Origin: Planctomycetaceae bacterium
Lineage (GTDB): Bacteria; Planctomycetota; Planctomycetia; Planctomycetales; Planctomycetaceae
Direction of reading: 5' to 3'
DNA length: 64,000 bases
Assembly: GCA_018699955.1 (NCBI GenBank)
Contig: JABISG010000054.1
Span: 62,001-126,000 of the forward strand
The position numbers were made by a program, and so were the translations under genes. Positions 44,981 through 54,225 of this stretch are shown here, piece by piece. The notes under the pieces were generated by a model. That model did no database searches. It saw only the letters and a list, made by a program, of their open reading frames with translations, and had not been told where the DNA came from. The stretch's first letter is position 1. Each line of letters opens with the position of its first letter.

Positions 44981-45892
44981 TTAGAAGTATCCGCGTTCTT
45001 TTTTCCTCTGCATGCCGGCGCCGCCTTCGTCCTGATCGATGACTCGCCCCTGACGTTCGCTGGTTCGGGTGAGCAGCATTTCCTGAATGATTTCCGGAAG
45101 CGTGGTGGCTTCTGACTCCACGGCACCGGTTAATGGGTAGCAGCCAAGTGTTCGGAAACGAACCATCTTCTCCATGGGCTCTTCGCCGGGAAGAAGTGGC
45201 ACTCGATCATCGTCCAGCATAATCAACACACCGTCGCGTTCCACAACCTTGCGCATGGCCGATTTGTACAACGGAACGATCGGGATGTCTTCAAGATGAA
45301 TGTACTGCCAGACGTCCAGTTCAGTCCAGTTGCTGAGTGGAAAGACGCGGATGCTTTCGCCCTTGTTGACTCGCGTATTGTAGACGTTCCACAATTCCGG
45401 GCGCTGGTTCTTCGGGTCCCATCGATGGTTCTTGTCGCGAAATGAGAACACGCGTTCTTTCGCGCGGCTTTTTTCTTCGTCGCGACGCGCTCCACCGAAT
45501 GCCGCATCAAAGCCGTACTTGTCTAAGGCGGCTTTCAGCGCATCGGTTTTCATGATCTCCGTGTGCTTTTCGCTGTCATCCAAGGGGTGAATGTTCAGCC
45601 TTGCGCCTTCTTCATTAATGTGCACGAGAAGTTCCAGGCCCAGTTCCTCGCGCACCCATTGATCGCGGAAGGCGATCATGTCCTTGAACTTCCACGTCGT
45701 ATCGACATGCAGCAAAGGAAAGGGAGGCTTGGCCGGATAGAACGCTTTCATGGCCAGATGCAGCATGACTGCTGAGTCTTTGCCAACCGAGTAGAGCATT
45801 ACGGGATTGTTAAATTCCGCAACGACCTCGCGGATGATGTGAATGCTCTCGGCCTCAAGTTGCTTCAGATGGGTTAAGTTGTAATCACTCAT
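44981..45892 (-). CDS. cysD: Sulfate adenylyltransferase subunit 2
   Basis: 303 residues. The PP-loop adenylating domain is clear: [40 protein letters not shown], then [20 protein letters not shown]. The C-terminus has the usual [20 protein letters not shown] and [20 protein letters not shown] ending. It forms ATP sulfurylase with CysN: ATP plus sulfate to APS. cysD precedes cysNC by 111 bases on the minus strand. Confidence 0.96.
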   Translation of the reverse strand: MSDYNLTHLKQLEAESIHIIREVVAEFNNPVMLYSVGKDSAVMLHLAMKAFYPAKPPFPLLHVDTTWKFKDMIAFRDQWVREELGLELLVHINEEGARLNIHPLDDSEKHTEIMKTDALKAALDKYGFDAAFGGARRDEEKSRAKERVFSFRDKNHRWDPKNQRPELWNVYNTRVNKGESIRVFPLSNWTELDVWQYIHLEDIPIVPLYKSAMRKVVERDGVLIMLDDDRVPLLPGEEPMEKMVRFRTLGCYPLTGAVESEATTLPEIIQEMLLTRTSERQGRVIDQDEGGAGMQRKKERGYF

Positions 45893-46053
45893 ATTTTTCC
45901 TGGAGCGGGCATTCTATTGGCCGGGATTTCCCATCTGGGTTGAGCCTGAAACCGCGCCAGGCCGAAATCGCCCCCTAATCTTAGCATCGCTCCCCAGTCA
46001 CGTCACTCAACCAGCGTCACGTCACTCGACCAGCGGCGGCGGAATCGCCAAAT

Positions 46054-46623
46054 CTATTCCGCCTGCCCCTGACCGAATCCGAGTCGCATTTGCGGATCGT
46101 TCTTCTGCTGGAACTCTTTGTACAGCAGGCTCGGTTGGATGTCGCGGTTGTGCTGGTACTTTTCGCTGCGGTACTCAGTCACTTCGCCTTCAATGGCGTG
46201 ATAAAAAATCTGGCAGATGGGAATTCCCGGATAAATTCGCACCGGCTGGACAGCGAACATTTCGAGCGTCCAGTAGCCGCAAAAGCCGACATCGCCAAAA
46301 CCGGCGGTCACGTGCACGAACAGGCCCAATCGACCGACTGAAGAACGCCCTTCGAGCATCGGCACGAAATTGTGGGTTTCTGTCCGCTCCATTGTACGGG
46401 CAAGATACAGCTTGTTCGGTTGCAGAACGAAGCCGTCGGCCGGAATTTCGTAGCGGCGATACCGGTTGGGCCGCGCCATATCCAGCACAATTTCCTCGTA
46501 CACCAGCAACTCGTTATGCAGGCGCAGGTTGTAGCTGTTGGGATTGAGCTGGCTCTCGTCAAACGGGTCGATGACGATATTCCCGCCCATTTCCGCCTGG
46601 ATCTGATGCCCGGTCAGAATCAT
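46054..46623 (-). CDS. dcd: dCTP deaminase
   Basis: 189 residues. Signatures of the dUTPase-fold deaminase are complete: DESQLNPNSYNLRLHNELLV, FVPMLEGRSSVGRLGLFVHV, TAGFGDVGFCGYWTLEMFAV, and the trimer-forming QHNRDIQPSLLYKEF at the C-terminus. It converts dCTP to dUTP, the first step to dTMP; some relatives are bifunctional deaminase-diphosphatases, which sequence alone does not settle. It lies downstream of nth on the minus strand, with repeat C between. Confidence 0.93.
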   Translation of the reverse strand: MILTGHQIQAEMGGNIVIDPFDESQLNPNSYNLRLHNELLVYEEIVLDMARPNRYRRYEIPADGFVLQPNKLYLARTMERTETHNFVPMLEGRSSVGRLGLFVHVTAGFGDVGFCGYWTLEMFAVQPVRIYPGIPICQIFYHAIEGEVTEYRSEKYQHNRDIQPSLLYKEFQQKNDPQMRLGFGQGQAE

Positions 46624-46740
46624 CGCGTTCGCATCCTTTCGGCGCAGATATTCGGCACGGCGCGCGTATGGCCGACTGTCGCTGCGGTCAGATTATCTAT
46701 CGCCCGCTGTGGTTGCAATGCAATGAGTGCAGTCCCCAAA

Positions 46741-46764
46741 GCCCACGGGCCGCGCCCCGTGGGA
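46741..46764 (-). repeat. Palindromic repeat C, copy (nth 3' end)
   Basis: Minus strand: nth stop TAG is followed within two bases by ATCCCACGGGGCGCGGCCCG then TGGGCTTTGG; arms CCCACGGG/CCCGTGGG pair perfectly over a GCGCGG loop, followed by CTTT. A good intrinsic-terminator geometry. Confidence 0.8.
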
Positions 46765-46765
46765 T

Positions 46766-47452
46766 CTATAACGGTGGCAAACCCACACGCGGGCAGTTCT
46801 TCAACAACGGGCATTCGGTGCAATTGGGACGCCGCGCGATGCAGATTCGCCGACCGTGATGAATCAGCCGGTGAGAAAAGTTGATCCATTCTTTTTTGGG
46901 AATCAGTTCGATCAAGTCGCGCTCAATCTGCACCGGGTCCTTTTTCGTCGTGAAGTCGAGCAGGTTGCAGATGCGTTTGACGTGGGTATCGACCACCACA
47001 CCGCTGGCAATGCCAAAACTGGTCCCCAAAACCACGTTGGCCGTCTTGCGACCGATCCCCGGCAATTCGACCAGCGCGTCGAGATCGCAGGGCACTTCGC
47101 CGTCGTATTGCTCGACGAGCGCTTGGGCCATGCCGCGAATGTTCGTCGCCTTGTTGCGAAAGAAACCGGTCGAGCGAATGAGTTTTTCTACTCCGGCCTG
47201 CGTCGATTTGGCCAACTTCTCCGGCGTCGGATACTTCTCGAATAATTTCGGCGTGACCATGTTCACGCGTTCGTCGGTGCATTGCGCCGAGAGGATGGTC
47301 GCCACCAGCAACTCGAACGGCGAGCTGTGAATGAGAGCGCACTCGACATCGGCGTACGTTTTCGCCAAGCCACGGAGAACTCGCCGACTGCGTTTCTTCA
47401 ACTCGTCATCAATGGTTTTCGTTTTCGCAGAGGCCACAGTCGCCGCTTTCAT
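46766..47452 (-). CDS. nth: Endonuclease III
   Basis: 228 residues. The helix-hairpin-helix with catalytic Lys is [18 protein letters not shown], followed by the catalytic Asp in [13 protein letters not shown]. The C-terminal iron-sulfur site fits C-X6-C-X2-C-X5-[18 protein letters not shown]. The N-terminal [20 protein letters not shown] also matches. It is a bifunctional DNA glycosylase/AP lyase for oxidised pyrimidines. It sits upstream of dcd in the same direction, though spacing suggests separate transcription. Confidence 0.95.
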   Translation of the reverse strand: MKAATVASAKTKTIDDELKKRSRRVLRGLAKTYADVECALIHSSPFELLVATILSAQCTDERVNMVTPKLFEKYPTPEKLAKSTQAGVEKLIRSTGFFRNKATNIRGMAQALVEQYDGEVPCDLDALVELPGIGRKTANVVLGTSFGIASGVVVDTHVKRICNLLDFTTKKDPVQIERDLIELIPKKEWINFSHRLIHHGRRICIARRPNCTECPLLKNCPRVGLPPL

Positions 47453-47618
47453 GTGAAAAGGCTTGGGGTCGTGAGACGGTCGTCCTACAATGCCGCTTGA
47501 GACAGCACCGTAAGCTGTCGGTTGTCAGCTTCAATGTGGCCAGATCATACAGGGTTCCTGCCTGGTTCGCAGTCTCAACGTCGTATCATTCACGTTTCAT
47601 CCTTGGAACTCTCCAACC

Positions 47619-47999
47619 ATGTCGGATGCATATCCCACTGCCTATCTTGAAGGAATGCGGCTATTCAACGCGGAAGAGTTCTTCGAGTGCCACGATGTGC
47701 TGGAAGACATTTGGCGTGAAACGGTCGGCGAGGAAAAACTGTTCTACAAGGCGCTGATTCACGCGGCGGTTGCCCTGTATCATTTCGGCGAGGGCAACAT
47801 GGGTGGCGCGCGAAAAATGTGCGGGTCGTGCTGTAAATACCTGGAACCCTATGGCCCAAACCACATGGGCCTCGACATCGAACAGTTTCTCCGCGAGTTC
47901 CGCCACTGTTTTCAGCAACTGCTCGATGCGCAGGGCGAATACCCAAGCGGCTTAGCCCTGCTGCCCGATCGCATCCCCAAAATTGAACTGAAACAATGA
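47619..47999 (+). CDS. DUF309 family protein
   Basis: 126 residues. DUF309 hallmarks are present: GMRLFNAEEFFECHDVLEDI, then FYKALIHAAVALYHFGEGNM and ARKMCGSCCKYLEPYGPNHM. These small all-helical proteins have no established function. The stop overlaps the start of the M28 peptidase gene by four bases (ATGA), so the two are translationally coupled. Confidence 0.88.
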   Translation: MSDAYPTAYLEGMRLFNAEEFFECHDVLEDIWRETVGEEKLFYKALIHAAVALYHFGEGNMGGARKMCGSCCKYLEPYGPNHMGLDIEQFLREFRHCFQQLLDAQGEYPSGLALLPDRIPKIELKQ

Positions 48000-48880
48000 A
48001 CGCCGAAACCGAACAACTCTGGCAACACGTCGTCCAGCTTGCCTCGACACCACGCCCCCGCAACAGCGATGCCCTGAAAACAGCCCGTCGGTATGTCACC
48101 GAGTGTTTCGAGCAAGCCGGCTGGTCGGTCGAACGACACTCCTTCACTTCCGATGTCGGCAGTGGACAACAACTGGCCGGGGTGAATCTGGTCGCGCGGC
48201 ACGCCGACTTTCGCGCCGAGAATCGACCACGGTTCTGTGTCGGTGCCCATCTCGATTCCTGCACCGAGACTCCCGGTGCCGACGACAACGCCAGCGCCGT
48301 TGCGGCGTTGCTCGAAATCGCCCGACTGCTTCCCAGTTGCCGGCCGGATGACATGTCCGTCGAACTGGAACTGGTGGCATTCGATCTGGAAGAAAACGGC
48401 ATGCTGGGCGGAGCCGAACACGCTCGTTTGATGCGGGAACAGCAGGTGGATCTGTGCGGCATGGTCTCACTGGAAATGCTCGGGTATTGCGACCATCAAC
48501 CGGGCAGTCAACAACTGCTGCCACAGTTGGCTGGAATGTATTCGGACACGGCCGATTTCATTGCGGTTGTCGGCAATCAAATCTCGCAGCCGTTGATCGA
48601 TCGGTTTGTGAGCGGTTTGAAACAGGTTCCCGGTTTGCCAGTGGAAAGTCTCGCCGTTCCCGATAATGGGCTCCCCTTGCTACCAACGCGGCTGAGCGAT
48701 CACAGCCCGTTCTGGGACGCAGGTTACGCCGCGTTGATGGTGACCGACACCAGCTTCCTGCGAAACCCGCACTATCACCTGCCCAGCGACACGCCGGAAA
48801 CATTGGACATGGAGTTTCTGACAAAGGTGACAGAAGGATGCCTGCAAGCGGTACGCACGATTGTCGCCGAAGGGGTATGA
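47996..48880 (+). CDS. M28 family zinc peptidase
   Basis: 294 residues. The metal site of M28 aminopeptidases is visible: FCVGAHLDSCTETPGADDNA supplies His and Asp ligands, VELELVAFDLEENGMLGGAE the Glu pair, and the final His is in HYHLPSDTPETLDMEF (typically SDTxDKL). No signal peptide is seen, so it may act in the cytoplasm or be exported by another route. The start overlaps the DUF309 stop by four bases. Aminopeptidase activity is the family expectation. Confidence 0.87.
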   Translation: MNAETEQLWQHVVQLASTPRPRNSDALKTARRYVTECFEQAGWSVERHSFTSDVGSGQQLAGVNLVARHADFRAENRPRFCVGAHLDSCTETPGADDNASAVAALLEIARLLPSCRPDDMSVELELVAFDLEENGMLGGAEHARLMREQQVDLCGMVSLEMLGYCDHQPGSQQLLPQLAGMYSDTADFIAVVGNQISQPLIDRFVSGLKQVPGLPVESLAVPDNGLPLLPTRLSDHSPFWDAGYAALMVTDTSFLRNPHYHLPSDTPETLDMEFLTKVTEGCLQAVRTIVAEGV

Positions 48881-48949
48881 TCGCTGTGCAGCGGGCGGCG
48901 GATTTTGAAACCAGATTCTTCACAATAGATTGAATTACAGGGCAATCGA

Positions 48950-49570
48950 ATGGCGGTGAAAGCGGGGCAGTTCGGTGGCATTGTGCTGTGCGGCGGCAAG
49001 AGCAGCCGGATGGGGCAACCGAAAATGTCGCTGCCGTTTGGTGACGAGTTGATGCTGCCGCGCGTTGTGCGGATTCTCTCCGAAGTGGTCTCGCCGATTG
49101 TTGTCGTCGCAGCGCCCGATGTTGAACCGCCGGCGTTGCCGTCCGATGTGATTATCGCACGCGACGAAGAGGAAGGGCTTGGTCCGCTGGCGGGGTTGGC
49201 AGCGGGGTTAGCGGCATTGCCAGCCGGCGTCGAGGCCGCGTATGCGTCGGCGTGTGATGTGCCGTTGTTGAAACCAAAGTTTGTACGGTTTCTGCTCGAT
49301 GCACTCGGGGAGAAGCAGATGGTGATTCCCCGCGAGGAAAAGTACTATCATCCGCTGGCAGCCGTCTACAAAACCGAATTGGCGGAGCAGGTTGCAGCCA
49401 TGGTGGAACAGCGGCGGTTGCGGCCGGTGTTTCTCATCGAAGAATGCGATTCCTGCACAGTCGATGTCGAAACGCTGCGGCAGGTCGATCCGGAATTGGA
49501 CTCGCTGCGAAACTTGAATACACCGGAAGATTACGAAGCGGCACTGCGAGACGCAGGATTACAGAATTAA
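48950..49570 (+). CDS. mobA: Molybdenum cofactor guanylyltransferase
   Basis: 206 residues. The nucleotidyltransferase N-terminus is GGIVLCGGKSSRMGQPKMSL; VIIARDEEEGLGPLAGLAAG and YASACDVPLLKPKFVRFLLD carry the GPLxGL and catalytic Asp motifs. MobA attaches GMP to molybdopterin to make the MGD cofactor. It is followed by moeA 47 bases downstream on the same strand, forming a molybdenum-cofactor unit. Confidence 0.9.
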   Translation: MAVKAGQFGGIVLCGGKSSRMGQPKMSLPFGDELMLPRVVRILSEVVSPIVVVAAPDVEPPALPSDVIIARDEEEGLGPLAGLAAGLAALPAGVEAAYASACDVPLLKPKFVRFLLDALGEKQMVIPREEKYYHPLAAVYKTELAEQVAAMVEQRRLRPVFLIEECDSCTVDVETLRQVDPELDSLRNLNTPEDYEAALRDAGLQN

Positions 49571-49617
49571 CCGGTTAGCCGCGACGCGCAGCGGAGCGCG
49601 ATCGGACAGGGATAATC

Positions 49618-50868
49618 ATGTCAGACGAAATAAACACAAACCGAGACGTGCGAATGCGTGGTTTCACCGGCCGCACGTTGGTGGACGATGCGCTGCGCTG
49701 GGTTGATGAGCATTCCAAATCACTACCGGGTGAAACGATTGCCTTCGATGTCGCACATGGTCGCATTCTGGCGGCGGATGTTTCCTCGCCCATCAATGTC
49801 CCGTCATTTGATCGCTCGGCGATGGACGGTTACGCGGTGCGGGGAATCGAGACCGAAGGGGCGAGCGATTACAATCCGCTCAGCTTTCCGATTGTCGGCG
49901 AATCGATGCCGGGGCAACCGTTTCCCGACACGATGCCACCGGGATCGGCAGTGCGAATTATGACCGGCGCACCGGTTCCCACTGGTGCCGATGCCGTTAT
50001 TCCAGCGGAATACGCAACCGAAACGGGCGCGACAGTCGAAATTACCTCGACCGTCTCACCGGGCAAGCACGTCGGTCGGCGTGGAGAAGATGTCTCGGCG
50101 GGCAGCCAATTATTTGCCGCCGGCCGACGACTGCGACCACAGGATGTCGGGTTGTTGGCATCGGTGGGGGTGACGGCCGTCGAAGCCGTTCGCCGTCCGC
50201 GGGTGCGGTTACTCATCACCGGCAACGAACTGGTCGTTCCAGGCAACGAACGCGGCGAGTTTCAGATTTACGAATCAAATTCCAGCGTGCTGGCTGCACT
50301 CGTCCATCGCGACGGCGCCGAGTTGGAATCGCTGATGCGTGTTGAAGACGATCGAGAAGCGATTTCGCAGGCGATGTGCAAAGCGGGCGCGGACGTCGTG
50401 CTGGTCTCAGGCGGATCGAGCGTGGGGAAAGAAGATCATGCCCCGTCGATTCTCGCCGCTGAAGGAGATTTGGCGATTCATGGAATCGCGATGCGGCCGT
50501 CGAGTCCGACCGGCATGGGGGCCATTCAACAAACGCTGGTCTTTCTGCTGCCGGGCAATCCAGTGTCGTGCTTGTGTGCGTACGATTTCTTCGCCGGTCG
50601 TGCGATTCGCCGCTTGGGAGGCCGCAGTGCCGTATGGCCGTACCCGCAGCGTCAGGTTGAAGTCGGCCGCAAGGTTGTTTCGGCGGTGGGTCGCGTCGAT
50701 TACTGCCGCGTAAAACTGAACGAAGGCCGTGCGGAGCCGCTTGCTTTAAGTGGTGCATCGATTCTCTCATCGACAACGCGTGCCGACGGGTTTGTCGTCA
50801 TCCCAGCCGAATCCGAAGGCCATGCACCGGGGACGGTTGTGACCGTTTACTTCTACGACCCGGCGTAG
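49618..50868 (+). CDS. moeA: Molybdopterin molybdenumtransferase MoeA
   Basis: 416 residues from the ATG at 49618. Three-domain MoeA pattern: FDRSAMDGYAVRGIETEGAS, MPPGSAVRIMTGAPVPTGAD, PRVRLLITGNELVVPGNERG, VLVSGGSSVGKEDHAPSILA, and LPGNPVSCLCAYDFFAGRAI, then the C-terminal barrel. It inserts molybdate into adenylated molybdopterin. With mobA upstream it forms a compact cofactor operon. The second, fused MoeA at 40944 is distinct, so this organism appears to carry two paralogues. Confidence 0.92.
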   Translation: MSDEINTNRDVRMRGFTGRTLVDDALRWVDEHSKSLPGETIAFDVAHGRILAADVSSPINVPSFDRSAMDGYAVRGIETEGASDYNPLSFPIVGESMPGQPFPDTMPPGSAVRIMTGAPVPTGADAVIPAEYATETGATVEITSTVSPGKHVGRRGEDVSAGSQLFAAGRRLRPQDVGLLASVGVTAVEAVRRPRVRLLITGNELVVPGNERGEFQIYESNSSVLAALVHRDGAELESLMRVEDDREAISQAMCKAGADVVLVSGGSSVGKEDHAPSILAAEGDLAIHGIAMRPSSPTGMGAIQQTLVFLLPGNPVSCLCAYDFFAGRAIRRLGGRSAVWPYPQRQVEVGRKVVSAVGRVDYCRVKLNEGRAEPLALSGASILSSTTRADGFVVIPAESEGHAPGTVVTVYFYDPA

Positions 50869-50907
50869 CCAAGGTGAGTGGACATGGCTTAAGCGAAGAG
50901 TCAAAGG

Positions 50908-50939
50908 CAGGAGCCTTGCCGTCTCTGGCAAGGCTCCTG
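50908..50939. terminator. Strong 13-pair hairpin after moeA
   Basis: CAGGAGCCTTGCC-GTCTCT-GGCAAGGCTCCTG forms a perfect 13-base-pair stem with a six-base loop, 40 bases past the moeA stop and 70 bases from the converging gene's stop. It lacks a clear U-run, so it could be a bidirectional terminator or REP-like element. Confidence 0.75.
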
Positions 50940-51009
50940 AAAAACACATTCGATCATCTCACAACTCAAATCGTGCTCGCCGTACCGGCGAGCGTGGTTG
51001 AAATTATGG

Positions 51010-51543
51010 TCAGGTGTGGCACACGGCTTTAGACTGGAGCAGCCGATAGGCCGGTCGGCTTTTCGACGACTTACTGCCATCAGGCACAATCGGCGTCCCG
51101 GCAGGTCGCTCGCCTTTGCGATACGTTTCCAGAATGGTTGTCCAGAGTTGGCCGTACAACTCCTCGCTCGACTGGAAAAGTTGCTTTTTCTGCTGTTTGT
51201 CGATTACCACCACGCGCGGCAACTCCGGCGACTTAAACAGCTGGTGGGTTGCTTTGCCTTTTTCGGTTCCCGTATCGACAACCGCAACGACGTAATTGTT
51301 GAGCAACTCTCGACGCTTCTTCGACTTCTGCACCGCTTCCATTGCGATGGGCAACACTTCGGAAACCGAATCCGCACCCGGATTCAAGATCACCAGCAAC
51401 GGGCGACCGGTCTGCTGAGCAGCGCGATAGGCGTCGCCGTAGTTGTCGAATTGCTTCTGTTGAGATCCTTCAGAAGCTGCCATTCCTGCCAAAAGTAGGA
51501 GACTCAATCCCAGGTTCATCAGACTTCCCTTCATTTCATCCAT
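51010..51543 (-). CDS. Exported thioredoxin-like protein, unknown
   Basis: 177 residues from the ATG at 51543, or 51534 (MKGSLMNLGLSLLLLAGMAA, a signal peptide ending near ASE). The mature part looks like a thioredoxin-fold pattern of the planctomycete 'YGDAYRAAQQTGRPLLVILN' type, with VVAVVDTGTEKGKATHQLFK and a PRVVVIDKQQKKQLFQ strand. The place where the CxxC motif would sit reads PGADSVSE, so it lacks active cysteines. The C-terminus ends AVCHT. Function unknown. Confidence 0.65.
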   Translation of the reverse strand: MDEMKGSLMNLGLSLLLLAGMAASEGSQQKQFDNYGDAYRAAQQTGRPLLVILNPGADSVSEVLPIAMEAVQKSKKRRELLNNYVVAVVDTGTEKGKATHQLFKSPELPRVVVIDKQQKKQLFQSSEELYGQLWTTILETYRKGERPAGTPIVPDGSKSSKSRPAYRLLQSKAVCHT

Positions 51544-52077
51544 GTCGTCCGTATGGAGAGACCGAACCGAACACGCACGAAATTGTGCGTCCTTTGTTTG
51601 CCGCTACGGCTCTCCAACTCTTCTCGCGGGGTTTCTCTGTGATTTTGAACGATCCCAGCAACCGCTCTGCTGACAACACGTCAGCGAGAATCCACCCGTT
51701 GTCCCGTCGAGAAGTGACACACATTCCTGAGTTGGCCCAACTATGTCAACCCACCCGCAATCCCCAAACCACGTACTCCACCCGGATGACGTACTCGGAC
51801 CGCCCACGAGAGCGCAACGTTCCTGGTGGTTAAGCCATTTTCATGACAGGAGTTACACGATAAGTTGTGATCAATGAATTGTTGGCCGGATCATACTGAA
51901 CACTATTATCGGGGAGTTATCAGTTATCGCACTCAGTATTTACACTTACATCCAAGGGAGTGGTCAAGTTCCAGCGAAACGGGTTGGTATCGAATACCTC
52001 GGCCGCGCGGCTGAATGCGCAAACTGGCATTCGGCGGTTTCGCCTGCCTCTGGGGGCAAAACGACGTAAGCGGTTTT
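51544..52077. other. 534-base region without a recognisable gene
   Basis: Only short frames occur. It contains the promoter side of the thioredoxin-like gene and the 3' flank of rtcB. I see no strong repeat, though there are short self-complementary stretches such as TTATCAGTTATCGCACTCAG near 51917. No function assigned. Confidence 0.5.
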
Positions 52078-53541
52078 TCAACCCTTGATCACACCAATCG
52101 GGCGCATGCGAGCGACCTTCTTCGACAGGCCGGCCCGGTGCACGACATCGACCACCAGATTGACGTCCTTGTAAGCGTCGGGCTGCTCTTCGGCGAGACC
52201 CTTCCAACTGCGGGACCGCGCAATCACGCCGCGCGCCCGCAATTCCTGATCGATGCGGCGGCCCTTGGCATTGCGGACTGCCTTGGTGCGACTCATCTGT
52301 CGGCCGGCACCGTGACAGGTCGTGCCAAACGTCTGCTGCATGCTGCCTTCCTGACCAACCAGCACCCAACTCGCGCGGCCCATGTCGCCGGGAATCATCA
52401 CCGGTTGACCGATCTGCCGGTACTGCTCGGGGACTTCCGGATGACCCGGCGGAAACGCCCGCGTTGCCCCCTTGCGATGCACCCAAACTTTCTTGCGGCC
52501 GCCATCGATTGCATGCTCCTCGAACTTCGCAATGTTGTGCGCAACATCGTAAATGAGGCTCATTCCCAGTTCCTGCCAGGACTGGCCGAAAACCGTCTCG
52601 AAGACTTCGCGGGCCTGCCACATCAACAGTTGTCGGTTGCACCAGGCATAGTTGGCCGCCGCCCGCATTGCCCCCACATATTGCTCGCCTTCGGGGCTGG
52701 CAACCGGCGCGCAGGCCAGCTGTCGGTCGGGCAGATCGATGCCGTATTTCTCCGGCACGCCGCGCAGTGTTTTCAGTGCATCGTCGCAAACCTGATATCC
52801 CAGTCCCCGCGAACCGGAATGGATCATCACGCAGACCATATCTTGTTCCAGGCCCATCACCTCCGCTGCTTCCTCGTCGAAGACTTCATCGACCACCTGC
52901 ACTTCCATAAAATGGTTGCCCGAGCCAAGTGTGCCGCACTGTTTCATGCCACGCGTCAGCGCACGCTCGCTCACAAAGTCGGGACGTGCGCCATCCAGCC
53001 GGCCGCGCGATTCGGTGTGTTCAATGTCGGCATCGGTCGCCAAGCCGCGCTGTTTTAGCCACGTCGGCCCTTCCTGCATGAGTTGCCGAAGTTCCTTGTG
53101 ATTGAAATGGTACTTGCCGGCCCGACCGACACCGCACGGCACGTTGCGAAACATTTCTTCAATGAGCGTTTCGATGTGCGGACCGACATCTTTGTGGAAC
53201 AGTTTCGAGCGGACTAATCGCACGCCGCAGTTGATATCGTAGCCGACACCGCCGGGCGAAATCACGCCGCCCTCGTTCGGATCGGTCGCACAAACCCCGC
53301 CGATGGTGAATCCGTAACCCCAGTGGATGTCGGGCATCGCGAGACTGGCGACCTGGATTCCCGGAAGAAAAGCGACGTTGGCAACCTGCTCGGCCGCCTG
53401 ATCGCTGCGGACATGCTCTATCAATTCGTCGCTGGCGTAGATCAGCCCATCGACGCGCATACCGGTTTTGTAACTGCTGGGAATCCGCCAGCAGCAGTCA
53501 TTGACCCGCTCAAGCGGCCCGCTGAATCCCGGATTGTTCAT
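52078..53541 (-). CDS. rtcB: RNA-splicing ligase RtcB
   Basis: 487 residues. RtcB motifs are intact: MPDIHWGYGFTIGGVCATDP, the metal-ligand GGVGYDINCGVRLVRSKLF, TLGSGNHFMEVQVVDEVFDE, MIHSGSRGLGYQVCDDALK and the guanylation region TTCHGAGRQMSRTKAV. It joins RNA ends bearing 2',3'-cyclic phosphate or 3'-phosphate to 5'-OH using GTP and Mn. It lies downstream of archease on the same strand, the partner that reactivates RtcB. No RtcA is seen nearby. Confidence 0.95.
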   Translation of the reverse strand: MNNPGFSGPLERVNDCCWRIPSSYKTGMRVDGLIYASDELIEHVRSDQAAEQVANVAFLPGIQVASLAMPDIHWGYGFTIGGVCATDPNEGGVISPGGVGYDINCGVRLVRSKLFHKDVGPHIETLIEEMFRNVPCGVGRAGKYHFNHKELRQLMQEGPTWLKQRGLATDADIEHTESRGRLDGARPDFVSERALTRGMKQCGTLGSGNHFMEVQVVDEVFDEEAAEVMGLEQDMVCVMIHSGSRGLGYQVCDDALKTLRGVPEKYGIDLPDRQLACAPVASPEGEQYVGAMRAAANYAWCNRQLLMWQAREVFETVFGQSWQELGMSLIYDVAHNIAKFEEHAIDGGRKKVWVHRKGATRAFPPGHPEVPEQYRQIGQPVMIPGDMGRASWVLVGQEGSMQQTFGTTCHGAGRQMSRTKAVRNAKGRRIDQELRARGVIARSRSWKGLAEEQPDAYKDVNLVVDVVHRAGLSKKVARMRPIGVIKG

Positions 53542-53571
53542 CGGTCAACTCCGTCTTGTCCTAATCAATCG

Positions 53572-53602
53572 TCCGTTACACGAATATTCCGTTGCACGAA
53601 TA
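53572..53602 (+). repeat. Direct repeat, ~15 bases
   Basis: CGTTACACGAATATT and CGTTGCACGAATATG lie next to each other upstream of rtcB, between it and archease. Two of 15 bases differ. They may be part of the promoter or an operator. Confidence 0.6.
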
Positions 53603-53672
53603 TGTAGCTGAATTAGCAAGAATTCAGACTGCTGTGCGGTCAACAAATCTGAATTCTTGCGAATCCAGCTAA
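53603..53672. repeat. Repeat G, two partial copies (archease-rtcB gap)
   Basis: GTAGCTGAATTAGCAAGAAT at 53604-53623 and CTGAATTCTTGCGAATCCAG then CTAAC at 53650-53674. The second half of the first is the reverse complement of the start of the second, giving GAATTCTTGC pairing. They lie immediately 3' of the archease stop (53682). Confidence 0.75.
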
Positions 53673-53681
53673 CTGGTCGAA

Positions 53682-54092
53682 TCAGATATCGACGATCAGT
53701 TTCGCTTGCCAGCCATTCGCCGTTGGCTCTACGACGAAATCGTGATACGTGATCGCTTTGACTTCATGTGTCGGCTCGTGACGTTCGGCATCGAGCGACT
53801 CTCCGCGTGCTATGGCCGTCAGTCCGTTTGGCCCGGTGGTGACATCGAATTGCGAAAACAGCAGCTGCTCGGTTTCGTATCGATACAGCAACTCGCTCAG
53901 CCAATCGAACAGCAGATAATCGCGCTCGGTACCTGAAACCTCGATTGTCACTTCATGGCGGGGCAGGACGGCATCGACGTCTTCAACCAAGATCGAAAGC
54001 AGTCCGCGTCCCGCTTCGGCGAACAACGAATTGAGATCGGCCGCCTCAACCAGCAACCCAAGATCGGCAGTGTGTTCGAAGGTCTCGTACAT
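53682..54092 (-). CDS. Archease
   Basis: 136 residues from the ATG at 54092 (MYETFEHTADLGLLVEAADL); an extension to 54182 has no similarity. Archease signatures: FEHTADLGL with the metal-site Asp, LVEDVDAVLPRHEVTIEVSG, DYLLFDWLSELLYRYETEQL and the C-terminal HEVKAITYHDFVVEPTANGW, then QAKLIVDI. Archease acts as a cofactor that speeds RtcB guanylation and allows multiple turnovers. It is directly upstream of rtcB (141 bases) on the minus strand. Confidence 0.9.
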   Translation of the reverse strand: MYETFEHTADLGLLVEAADLNSLFAEAGRGLLSILVEDVDAVLPRHEVTIEVSGTERDYLLFDWLSELLYRYETEQLLFSQFDVTTGPNGLTAIARGESLDAERHEPTHEVKAITYHDFVVEPTANGWQAKLIVDI

Positions 54093-54225
54093 AGCCCACG
54101 TTATACCAACTCGCGGGACAACGGCCACGCTGCTGCATCGACACGGTGCTTTATCGACACGACGAACAGCAAACAGGTTCACCGTTTAGCGGCGGGGCAA
54201 CGCCCTTCGCGTCTGTTCGGCGTTC

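Noticed and set aside
51920-52789. 289-residue minus-strand frame overlapping rtcB
   Set aside because: It is the antisense-register shadow of rtcB with a random Arg/Gly-rich composition and no domain.
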